Positions 35,749 to 47,800 of a stretch of DNA of 64,000 bases are shown piece after piece (the first letter of the stretch is position 1; every line of letters starts with the position of its first letter). The DNA comes from Sisyra terminalis (lineage: Eukaryota > Arthropoda > Insecta > Neuroptera > Sisyridae). The DNA lies in contig OY292276.1 in the NCBI GenBank assembly GCA_958496175.1, positions 24,694,001 to 24,758,000 on the forward strand. Reading direction: 5' to 3'. A program made the position numbers and the translations under genes. Under the pieces are notes generated by a model. It saw nothing but the letters and a program-made list of their open reading frames with translations, was not told the origin of the DNA and searched no databases.

Positions 35749-36549
35749 ACTGTAGGAACTACAGAAGACTAAATTATAAACTGGAAACAGTATTTCGCAA
35801 ACAGAGAAAAACAGCTCTGCTATTGTTTTTGAGAAGATACATTATTCGAACTTGCTACGTATTGTTAACGTATACCGTTTTTCATCAAATATAAATGCTC
35901 TATAACCAGGAGTCATACCTTACTATATTTCTTAATTTGAAATACTTATTTTGAAATGGTTCTAATGACACGAACGGATTTGTGGTTTCGTTTGATGAAA
36001 TGAGTAATGTGGCAGGTTTTTATTACAATAGTAAAAGATCATATATCTTCGGTTTTGAAGATAATATGAACCAAGATGAAAATCTGAGTTTTTGATCAAA
36101 GTCTAAAAGCCAAAATTACTTATATTTCTTATATTTTTCAGTTGCAGACAGTTTATTAATTGTTATTCTTTAGCTGATATTTAAAATATTTATCATGTTT
36201 ACTATCTTAAAACTTTGTATAAGTAACATTATTTATTTATAATTGATTATATTTATTAAATTTGATTATCATTAAATAAAATAGCTTTTTGTATTCTTTA
36301 TTTTCAGATATCTAATTATAATATATTTTCATGTTCATGATTGATAATTAAAAATTAGCAATGATTCAAACCATTACTATAGAGTTGTATAAATGTATCA
36401 GTTCCTTGTACCAAATCGTGCCAGACGTTCTAGAGAAAATGGTCACTAACAATGAACTAGAAACGACGGCCCTGGCCCTTCTTTTTGGCCACATTTACGC
36501 ATAGAGTGCAGACACCCTGGTCTAAGTTTTATAGTAAAAAGTGTTAATT

Positions 36550-36897
36550 TTAAACAACCAAATTGATAAAATTCTTGTGATTTTTATTTGGTAGATTTTT
36601 TCTTTTCATGATTTCCATCGAAGATTCTCGGTAAATTGTCCAACAGGAATCAGCGCGCATTGCTGCTGACAATTTTCCATTGTATCGTCTCTCAATTTGC
36701 ATTATATCATGATGGAAAATTTTACCATGTTCATCTGATACGGCACCGTGATTTTCAGAATAAAAATCTACATGCGAGTCCAAAAAATGTGTTTTGAGAG
36801 ACATATTGCATTCTAAAGCTTTGTAAGTAGAAAGAAGCTCCCGAATGATTTGTTGGTAGTTGTCAGCTCTTGTATTCCCAAAGTAATTTTGACACAC
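36550..36897 (-). CDS. open fragment of a repetitive arthropod protein family (HSHxDF...FHxDI motif)
   Basis: 115 open codons. They include YFGNTRADNYQQIIRELLST, then LECNMSLKTHFLDSHVDFYS, then VSDEHGKIFHHDIMQIERRY and AAMRADSCWTIYRES. From memory this matches the C-terminal part of a protein found in very many copies in arthropod genomes (typical form CNMSLK-HFLHSHLDFFPEN...VSDEHGE-FHQDI...RYQG...ADYCW). I believe it is transposon-linked but cannot name the superfamily. It is truncated upstream where the mariner remnant begins (about 36898). The lack of stops suggests modest age. An independent function is unproven. Confidence 0.55.
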   Translation of the reverse strand: MCQNYFGNTRADNYQQIIRELLSTYKALECNMSLKTHFLDSHVDFYSENHGAVSDEHGKIFHHDIMQIERRYNGKLSAAMRADSCWTIYRESSMEIMKRKNLPNKNHKNFINLVV

Positions 36898-37270
36898 TTT
36901 TACAAAAGCTACAGGAAAGCCCAGGAAACCTCCCTAAGTCGAAATTTCACCAAAAAAAGATTATGGTTACCATACGATGGAATACCAAAGGAGTGATCTA
37001 CTATTCCATTCTAAGATCAGGCGAAACCATAATAGAGGAGTCCTATTGCTGTGAAATAAAATTTACGTACGAGATACATAAGAAAAAATAACCGAAAAAA
37101 TGACCCCATAAAGTTACCGTCAAAGTTGACAAATTAATTTCTCTACAAATTGAAATCTTACGACATCCGCCATATTCACCAGAGATTTCACCTAGCGATT
37201 ATTAGCTAGCTTTTCCGTAATTATGAATTGTTTTTAAGAGAAAAACAGTTAACCAAAGGGTATTGTCATA
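36898..37270 (+). pseudogene. mariner transposase C-terminal remnant
   Basis: Reads SPGNLPKSKFHQKKIMVTIR, then WNTKGVIYYSILRSGETI and EESYCCEI. After stops come RHPPYSPEISPSDY (about 37165-37205) and a FKRKTVNQ tail. This corresponds to the second catalytic Asp region of mariner (DD34D-type) transposases, with the final Asp preserved in SPSDY. The first half is missing and several stops are present. It is distinct from the remnant at 12.5 kb. Confidence 0.75.
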
Positions 37271-37339
37271 GATTTCGAGTAATTAATTAATTCTTAAAAT
37301 GAAGATTTTTTTAAATATGGCATATATGACTTGCTCAAT

Positions 37340-37361
37340 CGATGACTGAAAGTCATATATA

Positions 37362-37392
<31 letters not shown>

Positions 37393-37393
37393 G
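37340..37393. repeat. AT dinucleotide microsatellite
   Basis: TATATATATTTATATATATA-type run, nearly pure TA over about 50 bp. Confidence 0.95.
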
Positions 37394-38011
37394 TTAATGT
37401 AAATTATTTTGATTAAATAAAATAAATAATGAAAAAAATTGACCTTTTGTTTTTGATTCTTATTCAACGCCCGTTTATAGTATCCAACCGAATACATATC
37501 ATACGTTCTAATTTTAATTCAGTAAGAGTAAGATTAAAAATCGCTAAATCAAAATTTCAACTCAAAGTGGCTTTTTGTAATAAAATATTGCCAAAACATT
37601 ATAGCATTCAATAGTGGTGAATATCATCAGGCAAATCGAAATAAAGTCAGTCACGAAATTAAGTATTGCAGCACTGTGTTATCACTTGATTAAATAAGTA
37701 AGTAGATAAATTAAGAGAAGATTAATAGAAGATAATAAAGTTATATAACTTTCACAAATCGCACGATGGGGTGTTTAATTGATCTTGTAATACAAAGAAT
37801 TTAAAGCTTTTAAAATTGATAAAGTTTGCAACAAATTAAAAAGTAAAAATTAAAAAGTCGAGAATCGTTGTGGTAAATCCATAATTGGCAGTTCTAAACA
37901 TTCTGAAGACTGACAAATTATGCAGCTGCGGTTTTTGTAGAAATTCCTGAGTTTTTAACTTCAAACAAAAAGACTTTGTTACCAAAATTTTACAAAAGAT
38001 TTCTTTAAACT
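37394..38011. other. non-coding, nothing recognised
   Basis: AT-rich. The short plus-strand ORF at 37429-37614 shows no family resemblance. Confidence 0.45.
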
Positions 38012-38135
38012 CTTATTTTCCGTCGTTTTATAACTGCTAACGTCTTTACCGACTCTAGGGTTCATAAAAATCCGTAAATCGAGCAATATCGAAATTTTGC
38101 TCGATACGAATATCGAATCAAACTCATGTAAGTTT
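38012..38135 (-). repeat. tRNA-derived SINE copy 5 (5'-truncated)
   Basis: Minus strand reads GATTCGATATTCGTATCGAG (B box and beyond), ACGGATTTTTATGAACCC, TAGAGTCGGTAAAGACG and TAGCAGTTATAAAACGACGG. Body and tail are of the SINE family; the A-box head is missing. Confidence 0.75.
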
Positions 38136-39671
38136 TGTTTAATAACATATTTTAGTTTCATAATTTGTTAAAATTTCCCACCATTAATATCGACCTCAAA
38201 AAGAAGAGCTGCTGAAATTTCATAGAACACAACTTTTGTTAAGCTCAGTGATATTTATATGACTGTGATAAGAAAAAATACTGCTATACCCATGGGTTTA
38301 GTTCTTTAAAGAAAAGGACTAACAGGACAACAGGAAAACTGGGGATGCCTAAGAAAAAAGGAGGAAGAAATAATATGATTCTCCCTGAAAAATTGAATGG
38401 ATTATTTCAATTTGAATGATCTCGCCGAAAACATGCGACACTGGAAGGAGTCCAATAATGGAGAAAATTAATTAATTTTCAATTTAATTGCCAAAAAGTG
38501 TAATTAATAATTGCAATATAAACCGAGGTAATCAATGAAGCAATTGAAAAATAGAATGATAAATTCACCTTAAAATAAAATAGTTCAATTTGATCCTAAG
38601 TGCTCTATTTGAAATTTCGAAATTATCAAAGAGGCAATTTTTGAAGCGATTTTGTATTTTTGGAGGTCTAAATTTACATATAATCGACGCTAGGTCCCAG
38701 TCCGTGTATTATTAATAGTTCCAAGTTTCCGATTACATTGAGAATTTCAACCCCATGAGAGGATGTAGGTAATATTTTCGGATAGACCAAGATAATGGTT
38801 TTGGCGAGAGCAGGGGAACGAAATCCTGCGAGCTTCAAAAGCGAAACAGCACAGAGCTAGTTGAAAACTGAAACGATTCAGCTCCTCTCCCATGTACCTA
38901 GAGGTGACTTTACATAATCCCAACTGAAATATGTATTATGCAAGACGGTGACGTATATTGCTCTAATATTCACCTCTCCTTTTATAAGCCCCAACACCGA
39001 CCTCAACCCTGACTCATTCCCAACTGCTATTTCCCATTTCCAGTAACGAAGACCACAACACACAACATTTTGTACAGCATTTTCCATTTTGTCCTGCTTC
39101 GTGTTGTTTTCTCTGGGCTGTACTGACGTCAGAAACTGTTGAAATAATACCAGGAAGTAATGTCGTGCTCTTTGGTTGCAAAGTGCAACGAGTCACATCC
39201 GACATTCGTTTCTTATGTTTGTGGTTTAAATAGACGAATCCTTAGCAGTATCTGTACATGTACGTTTAACAAACAAATCATTTCACCGAGAAAATTATCG
39301 CCCGTCTCAGATTGGAGCGAGGAAGTCGCTAATATGAATATCTTAAATGCATTCATTTAACAACGAGAAATAATTATTATAATGCTGTTCAGATCGTTAT
39401 TTATTACCAGCTATAAATATTAATTTGGTTTACGGTGAGCTACTTTAAACTACATTATAAGGATACTACAAATCAGCTAAATGGCGAAAATCAATTGTAC
39501 ATTTTTTTTTAATTTCTAAGAGGAACAAATAGTAGCAATTATAAAACTGTTGGAAAACTTTAAAATTGATTATTTTATGGTATATAATAAATTAAATATC
39601 ACTTACTGAAAAACTTTATTATTTTTTTCTTAAATATTGCACTAAAATATTGTTTCCTTAAATGTGTATAT
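38136..39671. other. non-coding, nothing recognised
   Basis: Overlapping 60-70-codon ORFs on both strands at 38880-39360 sit in a patch of average base composition, but show no family resemblance or splice structure. Confidence 0.4.
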
Positions 39672-39896
39672 CAGTATTTCCCAAACTACGGGCTACGAGC
39701 TAGTATTAAGTGAGCCCTAATGAGTGCTGTGCCCCTGTATAAAACATGAGTATGAAAAAGGAATTGATAAACTTGATATTTTCATTAGCATTGCCAATTT
39801 TTATGCTTTCTTTTTTATACGACAGTTAAGAGGTGGGTCCCAAAATCAGAAATTTTTGCTAAATGGGTTAAAATTTAGCCAATTTTGGAACCACTG
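39672..39896. mobile_element. short hAT-type MITE
   Basis: Left end CAGTATTTCCCAAACTACGG and right end TTTTGGAACCACTG form imperfect inverted repeats (CAGT--TTCC-AAA) of hAT style over 225 bp. The flanks do not show a matching 8-bp duplication, so the ends or the insertion are decayed. Confidence 0.55.
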
Positions 39897-39964
39897 ATGG
39901 AGCTCCGGAATAATAACATTAGTTTTATTTTTTTTCAACTAATCGAGAATCCGAAATCTATTAA

Positions 39965-40587
39965 GGGGGTCCTCTGGTTTGATGGATTCAAAAATCGTTT
40001 TTTTTTGCATAAATTGTTTTCTTAATGTGCCTAAAATGTGGAGGTCAAGTGATTTTTTGATATTCGAAGCCATTATAAAGATACAGCAGTTAGAAGGGAC
40101 AGATGTATTTTAAGGATCAGGCATCGCGGGTTAATGATAAGTTATAATTTTTATAGATATAACTGTACTTGAAACTTTAAACCCATTTTTCTCAAAACCA
40201 TGTTTTTCAAAATTTCCTCGATCATATCTCAAAAAAGGCTAGGCCGATTTATTTCAAATTGATAGGATCTACGCAGTACATTTAGACACATTGAGTGGAC
40301 TATTATTATCCCAAAATTTTTGGGGAAAAAAATACTTGAAATTCAGACTTTTTTCAGACAGCTGATATTATGGAGGAAGTGGGTGTCCATTTTTACGAGG
40401 CGGATGTCTTCAGACCACTATAACTTTGGTTTTACTGAATATTTTTGGCTAAAAATTTAACTGTATACTCTTGAAATATGGATAAATAAATGTATGTAAA
40501 AAGTTGAAAGTGGTATTTCATCATTGGTCTTTACAAAAAAATCCCAACAAATGCTCGAAAATCAGGACGACAAACCAGAAGATCTCC
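39965..40587. mobile_element. piggyBac-type MITE with TTAA target sites
   Basis: TTAA (39961-39964), then GGGGGTCCTCTGGTTTG at the left; CAAACCAGAAGATCTCC then TTAA (40588-40591) at the right. Inverted repeats of about 17 bp with three mismatches and exact TTAA flanks are the piggyBac signature. The 623-bp interior has no ORF. Confidence 0.75.
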
Positions 40588-40591
40588 TTAA

Positions 40592-42229
40592 GCAAATCAA
40601 TATAATTGATCTGAAAACTAACTTTTTGTTCAAACATGAACTATATGTTACAACATATATCCAGTAGCTGTATCCAGTACCATACCATGAGGGGGCATAC
40701 TCTCGGGCGGCATATGACTTAGGGAGGGCATACTGATATTGACAATTACTTAAAAGAATTTGCTTTGAAAAAACACATTAAATAATTAATTGAAGAATTT
40801 AAAGGAATTCGACATTTTATCAATTTTCTTGACTAATGATGAAAATTTTGACGAATTTCCAACCGGCATCAGGTGACGAAAACCTACGTTACGCTACTAT
40901 ATCTGATAAAATTTGCACCCGATGATAGTGAAATTCTTGCTTAACGTTGTGATGTGTCCAAATAATATCCACTATTGATTTTCATCTTGTGTACTTATCC
41001 CAATTCTTTTCCATTATTAAAATTTATATCCTTCTATACCTATAATATAAGTTACTACTATTAAATGATTTGTTACGGACTCAATTAATTTTCAATATCC
41101 GAAAAGCAGCGTTCGATATTACAAACACTGTACAGAAGTTAATCTTGGAATGAACAATTAACGTCAGGGGTGTAGCGATCATCCTCGATATCACTTTGGA
41201 AACCCTATAGTTTTCATCATTTTTTGAAAACATTAAAAATGTAAATACTTCGAAATTTTCAACGAACTTTAATGATATATTTTTTATACTAGATGAATTA
41301 AAATTTTCCGAGTAAAAATTTGCGCTTATTATACAACAAAAATTCTTATAATGGTAGGTATCATATTGATTCAATGGTTTGATACGAATGACCTATATAA
41401 AATAGTGTATATTAATTAAGCCAGAATTTCTCAACTCTAACGAATTGTGAATGTACCAATCCGTCGTACGTAATTCGATTACTATTTAGAGAGAAAAACT
41501 GTAATTTAATAAAATGATCAATAATATTAATCATTCACACATACTGTGTTTTGTCTAGTTCTTAGAAGTATTAAATTGTATGGTTATAAATTCTTTTTAC
41601 ATTTTTAAATTTGGTCGGCCAGGTATCAAAAATAATCATTGTTAAATGAGTGTAAAAATTTTGTAAATTGAAGTTTCTTTTTTTTTGTAGATTTCACTTA
41701 TACATCCGAGTTTTGCACATAGTCTGAACATGATACTTTTTGGTATCCAATTTCCTTCCATAATACAACTAGAACATTTAGTAATGTTTGTCTTTAGGGT
41801 TATACATAATGACACAATGACCATTTTGCTCTCCTTCTCAATCCTACCACTTCTTTAACGAATTATCACACCAATTACATAGTGATGTCTATGTAATTGC
41901 GTGTCTGAAAGAGTTTTTTAAGGTTAATTCATTATCAGCTAAATGTGGTTCGATAAAAAGAAAAAATCGTAAAACCAATAAAAATTAGTAAAACTATTGA
42001 AGGTCTTTTTAATCATATTGCTTAAACTGTTGGAAAGAAAAAGGATTAAAGAAGATTGTAGAGAAAAACGAAGATCAGGACTATTTATTTTTTTCTTTTA
42101 GTTTAACAGTTTTCCTTACCCTAAAATTTAAAAATGGATGAAAAATTATTTAGAAATATTTGCGAGTAACAAAGGTTTTGGTTGTCATAATACCATGCAA
42201 TAGTACGTAGGTACTTGAAAATATTTATT
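40592..42229. other. non-coding, nothing recognised
   Basis: A short repeated GGGCATAC/GGGCGGCATA motif lies at 40690-40730. The minus-strand ORFs at 41081-41374 and 41642-41824 match nothing I know. Confidence 0.4.
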
Positions 42230-42431
42230 GAGTTTGAAAAGTGTAGTGTTAATTTAAACTTTTATTTAAATTAATGAATAATAAAATATGTCCTATGACT
42301 CAATTTCTTATTTATTACAACTGACAGAATAATCATTATTTGATGATGACAACCACAAAACTGTTAAAACGCGTCGTAATAAAGAAGAGTCATACGACAT
42401 ATATTATTACTCATTAATTTTATTTAAAATT
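42230..42431. repeat. inverted pair of Penelope-like terminal blocks
   Basis: Arm 1 (42258-42326; TTAATGAATAATAAAATATG then TCCTATGACTCAATTTC) is the reverse complement, at roughly 80% by eye, of arm 2 (42372-42431; GAGTCATACGACATATATTA then TTACTCATTAATTTTA). Between them lies TGATGATGACAACCACAAAA and CTGTTAAAACGCGTCG, the block also found at the PLE ends at 20.5 and 23.3 kb. Confidence 0.75.
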
Positions 42432-42434
42432 AAA

Positions 42435-42530
42435 TGACGCCAAGTGGTCAAGATGGACGTTTCAAAAGTGGTAGGTGTTAGCTTCAATTTTCTTATCAAG
42501 CGAATTTTCAAAATTTTCACGGTAAAAAAT
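42435..42530 (+). repeat. tRNA-derived SINE copy 6 (internally deleted)
   Basis: ACGCCAAGTGGTCAAGATGG head, GGTAGGTGTTAGCTTCAATT at the B-box position, CGAATTTTCAAAATTTTCAC, ending with CGGTAAAAAATAATAAAA. Directly abuts the PLE terminal block. Confidence 0.65.
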
Positions 42531-44839
42531 AATAAAAATAAATGAAAATATTATTTTCTAGAATATATCAAAATGTCTAAAAATCAGTGATCTGAAATAA
42601 ATTTTTGAAATAAATGTTGTAATAATAATTGGGGATGTGAGTTGTTTTAATGTTATATAATAAATATTAGCAATAAATCAGTTTATGAATGATAATTTTA
42701 AAAACCATTATCGAATTAGAAAAACCATACAATCATTTTTCAAGAATGTAAATTGTCGCGCACATTAGTTTATTTAGTGAAATTGTTTTCCTACTTTCCG
42801 GTTTAGTCACCTTTATTTGGTTGAATATTTGTATAAGATTTATTTAAAAATTTTCATGATTAATTTGTAAGTCCAACTTTGAATGACTTTCAAGTGGGTG
42901 AATTCGTCATAAATAACAACGAGGACGAAGAAAAAAAAAACGAGAAGAACTTGTAAAAAGTTCCTTTGTTAAAATAATGATAAACGAGCGTTTCATGTTT
43001 TTAACGTAAACATAAATCCCGATGACATGTGTAGTAGCAATTTATAGTTCGATAACCTTTTTTTCCCATCGAAAATTATGCAGAATTTCTTTTCGGGAAC
43101 ACCGCGCGGCGTTCGGGAGCTTTGACGCTGGAAAAAGGCTGCGACGAACTCAATTTGCGCGTGTATAATTGTTGAGATGATGAATGAAAATTGTCAAAAT
43201 CATTGTTAGGCAATAGACACAGTCGGAATCGGGCTGTATTTTAAAATAGTCGCAACAAAGCGGTATGTTTATTTTTCATTTTGTGCCTTGTCGTAGATTG
43301 GTGGGATTGGTACGTTTCGTATAGCGGGAAATGTTTGCAAAAACAGGCACAGTCTATAACACAAACACGACAATGCCAGCCAGCATCTGTTACCCTTCCG
43401 GAATACTAATCATCGTACAGTTTTTACGGTCCATTTTCATTTCACATAAAATATTTGACAAGAAACGTTCGTTGTAAAACAAAACTTGAAATTATTATTA
43501 TTTTTAGTGGCGGTTCTAATAAGAATTTATGTTAGCATTTTGCGTTTGTTTTGGCCAAACACATGCAAAGGACGAGACAAAACCGAGCCTTTGCCTCGTC
43601 CTTATCTTATCTAACCACCCACTTGACAACGACGATATTTTAATATTTTTCTACTTTGAATAACTTATGAGACGCTCTAGCTCTTGCTTTTTATTTTTCA
43701 TTCAACCAACATAAAACTAACGTAACAATATCAAATTTAATATCGTAAAAAATACGCACTTAAACTTTTAAATTGATAAATATTGTCGACACAAAGTGAA
43801 AGAAAAATTTTTCAAATTTTCAACAACCCAGTCGGAGAAAGTTTAACATATCTATATTGCAAGTCTCAAACTTGCAGTCATGTTCAAAATAATTAAAGAA
43901 AAAATAAAATGACATATCTTTAAACCACAAGTTTTGAACTACTCAAAACATACAGAAAAAAGGACGTCTTATACTTTCATAAAGTTGTTCCATAAGTCTG
44001 CGTTTTTCTTACATTTGCTCAAATGCATAACTATTTGTCAATTAAAAATATATAAATCAAGTTACTCTCTAGAGAAAAAGTTGTGACTTTCGTATCTAAA
44101 GCTGTCTGCTAATTTTAGATATCCTTTTTTATTAGTTTAAATATTAATTAGTCCCCCGATTTTAGAACACCTTTATTTACAATAATAAGCACAGTAAATT
44201 AGCAATTGTAACTTTTAACAAAATATGTCCAAAATTTTTAACTTTTTTTTTAAGTCAAACCAATAAAAAAAGATTTATAACTTTTGCAAAACAAATCGAC
44301 AAACACCCTAACTTGCTAAGGGAAACATTTTTTTCACTTTACGACCTTAAGGGGTGAAACAAGGGGTTGATTTGTGTATATTTTTTAAATCTTCCCTCAT
44401 TGACTTATACCTAGAGAAAGTTTAAAATTCTCGAAATAGATAGAAACTATATATTTTTTTCCGATTATTTTCAAAATTAAGTTCAGTGGATTTATAAATC
44501 TACGTATGTTTCAAAAATGGTAAATTTGTACATTGATTTAAAGTACTCCAATTATTAGTACTCTGTTTTTAATACAAATGATTATGATGAATATGTTTGT
44601 GTTATCATCCTAAGCTCTTTGTTTTGTATTAATATATAAGGAATTATTATTTTTTTAGTCAATTAGTTTCTTATTTATATATATTCTATCCAATATTTTA
44701 TTAGATTTATTCAAACTATTTACTTACGTATATTTTTAAGATGTTAAAAAGGAATAAAATATATTTTCATTTAAATAAGAAAAATTGAAAATGTTATGTA
44801 GTCTTAAGAAGCAGTAAATTTTATTAATTGACAACGTAG
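42531..44839. other. non-coding; a hairpin and a TE-like internal segment
   Basis: AAGGACGAG near 43568 pairs with CTCGTCCTT near 43595 (9-bp perfect stem). The stretch at 44280-44420 (ACTTTACGACCTTAAGGGGT then GAAACAAGGGGTTGATTTG) has the style of internal segments of widespread insect DNA transposons, but no ends were found. 43080-43420 is GC-richer with no ORF. Confidence 0.35.
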
Positions 44840-47800
44840 ATGTTTATGTCTCCCTGACGAAGTAGAGGATATCTGTTAGGGAATGATTTCTACTTCATAT
44901 CTGATATATGACTCTCTTTGACTGTTGATCCTTTCGATCTAATGTCAGTATGTATTGACAAAATTCTACGTGCCTAGATTTTGTGTTCTCTTTTGTCTAT
45001 CTAATGTATACTTTTTGTACGTGCCGCTAAACCGATTTTGATGAAATTTTTATGTGTATTAGAGGAAGTCTCTGAAAGGTTTAGATTCTCAATTGGACCC
45101 TGTAGGTGGCGCTATGGTAGGGTTCCAGAAATATATATTTTGTTTACAATTTGACAAATTTAACATTCTAGCATTTATTACTTTTTGAAGGTTCATTTAA
45201 GTACATACGTCTATAGAATAAAAGCAATTTCTCTAATGTTTTTTGTACTGATATATGTGCGGTTTTGAGCGAAATGGTGATAGAATTTTCGGAATATTTT
45301 TTTTCATATTTAGCAAAAGCGGAAGAAGAATGGAAAGAGAAGCGAAAGAGTAGAAAATATTTAATAAATCAGAAACTGTAGCAAACAACTAAGTAGGTAC
45401 ATGAAAATCAAAATGATCAAAACTATTATGAGTACTAGGTCCCAAAGTCATATATAGAAACTAGAGGGTCGACGAATTAACAAATGTGTTATCATTCAAC
45501 ACCTCAAAATCAGAAAAAGATCAATAAATGTACAAAGAAATAAATAGTATACTAAAAAAGAGGAACCGATTCATTAAGAAATTTATAATATAACACATAT
45601 CTTACGATGGCTAATAGACTATAGCTTATAACTCACTTCGAATTATAACACAGAAAGGATAAAAATTAATAACAAAGATTGCGATATTGTAGCACACTGG
45701 AATAGCTATACACAAGTGGAAAATAATTAATACGTCATTGTACTAGATGTAGGAGATGGGCCATCGTAACTATTTATGTGTTGGAATGCCCCATGGTAAA
45801 GAAAATAAATATAGAGTTTAAAGAAGTACCTAAGAAAACAGGAACATTCCCAGTATTCATCTATGTAGTTCCTAATTAGAGACTTTAGGAGTGAATTGAT
45901 TAAAAGAACGATAAAATTTTGGGGACAGAATTAGGCAAAAATAAAAATGCGTTTAACAATGTATGTTTAAAAACTAATGAATAAATGTTTTTTTTTTTGA
46001 ATATTGTATGCGTATAAGTATTAATATAACACTTATATTAGTACTTAATACTTAATACTTATAATAATTAATATAAGTATTAAAGTTCATAGAGGTATGG
46101 ATTTAAATTTAAATAATTTTAAATGTTCATTCTAAAAAAACACATTTTTGTTATAATTTTCTTAAAAAATGTGTTTAATTATATTCAAATTAATGTTAAA
46201 AAAAACGTGGGAATATTATCGATTTCAATGAACCAATTTTAGGTGGTACGAAGTTCACCAGGTTTGCTAGTACTAACTTTGAAGGTATAAAACATATTTC
46301 TAAATATTTCAAAAAACGAATATCATTTTAAGTGTATTATTGGTTAATTGTTCGACAGAATACTATTATAGGGTAAATTTTTATCACTAAAACAACAACT
46401 TTGATAACTGACTCAAGTTTAAACGATTTTATTATATAGAAAATTTTATTTCCAAGAAACAACTGTAGCTTATTGAATTTCGCTTAGCTTAAACAGAGAT
46501 AGAAGAAATAATTCCCAAAAGTATTCTTCTTACTTCATCAAGGAAATGAAAATGTTGAAATTATGTTTCTTAACTAAATCAGAAGTAAAGTAAGAGTTTA
46601 AAAAGAATACACATTTTATTTCTCTTAAAAATATACATAAATAAATAAATCGTTTTTCAGTTAGCGTCCTCCTTTTACTAATTTAAAGCTTCCTTTTTCG
46701 TTTACTTGGTTTTTATTTTTATTTGTTGATCCCTCGGAGGGACTTTTGGTTTTTGTCCGGATTTAATTTAGAATCTAAAAAGAGGTTTATTCCTAATTTA
46801 ATTTACTTCTTATTTCGTTCAGTCCTCGTTCAATTAACTGATTCCAATTAAATCAGCGAAGGCGAGCCTAAATGTAAAGCCGGTTTTTGTTCGACATCAA
46901 CCTTTTTTTTCAAGTAAGATTTCGGGGATGAAAACAGAGTGATTTGGTTAATTTTTAGGCAAATTAAAGAATGTTTAATTTCTAATTGGATGTAACCCTT
47001 GTAATTCTTTATTTGCAATGGAGGTTCCAAAAATAGGGGTGGATTTTTTTTGAGTTTGTATTTAAAAATGCTGTTTTCTTAATGATCTAGAAGAAATTCC
47101 AAACAGTAATTTTATTATTTGTAAGCTCAGATATCAAGTGAAAGATTTGTTAATAAAATCTTTTGAATAAACTTATAAGGTTGAAGCTTTGAGGACTTAG
47201 ATGATAAACAACCAGTGTTTAGTTGTTTTTATATTTTCTCGGTAGCCCGCATTTAGTCTTCGTTTTTTGGAAAATCGTTCTTGTTGCAGTCCAATAATTT
47301 TGATGGGAATTATTAACGATATTACGCTTGAAACAAATAATTAGATGCAAGAGAAGGTTTATTTGTTCCAAAGAAGACAATGAGAGAATTTGGCGAACAT
47401 ATCGCGCGGAGGAGTTTCTTGATGGGGGTTGCAACATCAAAGTATCATCAAACAAATATTTAGCAGCTTGAATGAGAAATAATCCTTCAAGTCGAGTTCT
47501 GTCTTTCACGACTTGAACGTGATCTAGTTTGAGAACAGTTTATGAATTTTGAATTTCTGATTTCTCTGTCAATTATTTGGAGCCAGTTGAGTGGAAATGG
47601 CAAAGTTTGCCGGCTTTTTGCGAACGCTTTTTGAGCCAAATTTAACATTTAATTACGAGCTTTGCAGTCACAACTAAAAGTTTCCAAGTTCAAATTAATT
47701 AATTATTAAAAACGAAGAGAAAAAATCGGTCAAGATTAAAGTGTGATTGATGTTAACTGGAAATTAAAATAGAATTTAATTAAAACTAGGACAGTGGAAA

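Larger units (their letters stand above)
33513..36519 (+). mobile_element. hAT-type element (3007 bp) with perfect 8-bp target duplication, carrying a gene-like insert
   Basis: Terminal inverted repeats begin CAGGGTGTCTGCACT at both ends (33513 on; inverse ending at 36519), with weaker subterminal similarity (AAATTGTGGC/AAATGTGGC and GGCCAAAAAG). The 8-bp sequence GTCTAAGT flanks both ends (33505-33512 and 36520-36527). CAGGG termini and an 8-bp duplication define hAT. Length is that of an autonomous hAT, but I find no transposase reading on either strand. Instead it holds a small split gene (34194-35748) and two inverted MITEs (34600-34882, 34948-35232). The strand given follows the internal gene. 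Confidence 0.88.

Noticed and set aside
43568..43603. AAGGACGAG/CTCGTCCTT hairpin considered as a terminator or small RNA
   Set aside because: A 9-bp stem is common by chance at this scale and has no gene context.
44990..45140. Helitron-like phrase (GCTAAACCGATTTTGATGAAA)
   Set aside because: Suggestive of a widespread insect repeat, but no Helitron ends, hairpin or helicase reading were found.
47219..47509. 96-codon minus-strand ORF
   Set aside because: No family resemblance, surrounding sequence non-coding, no splice or promoter evidence.
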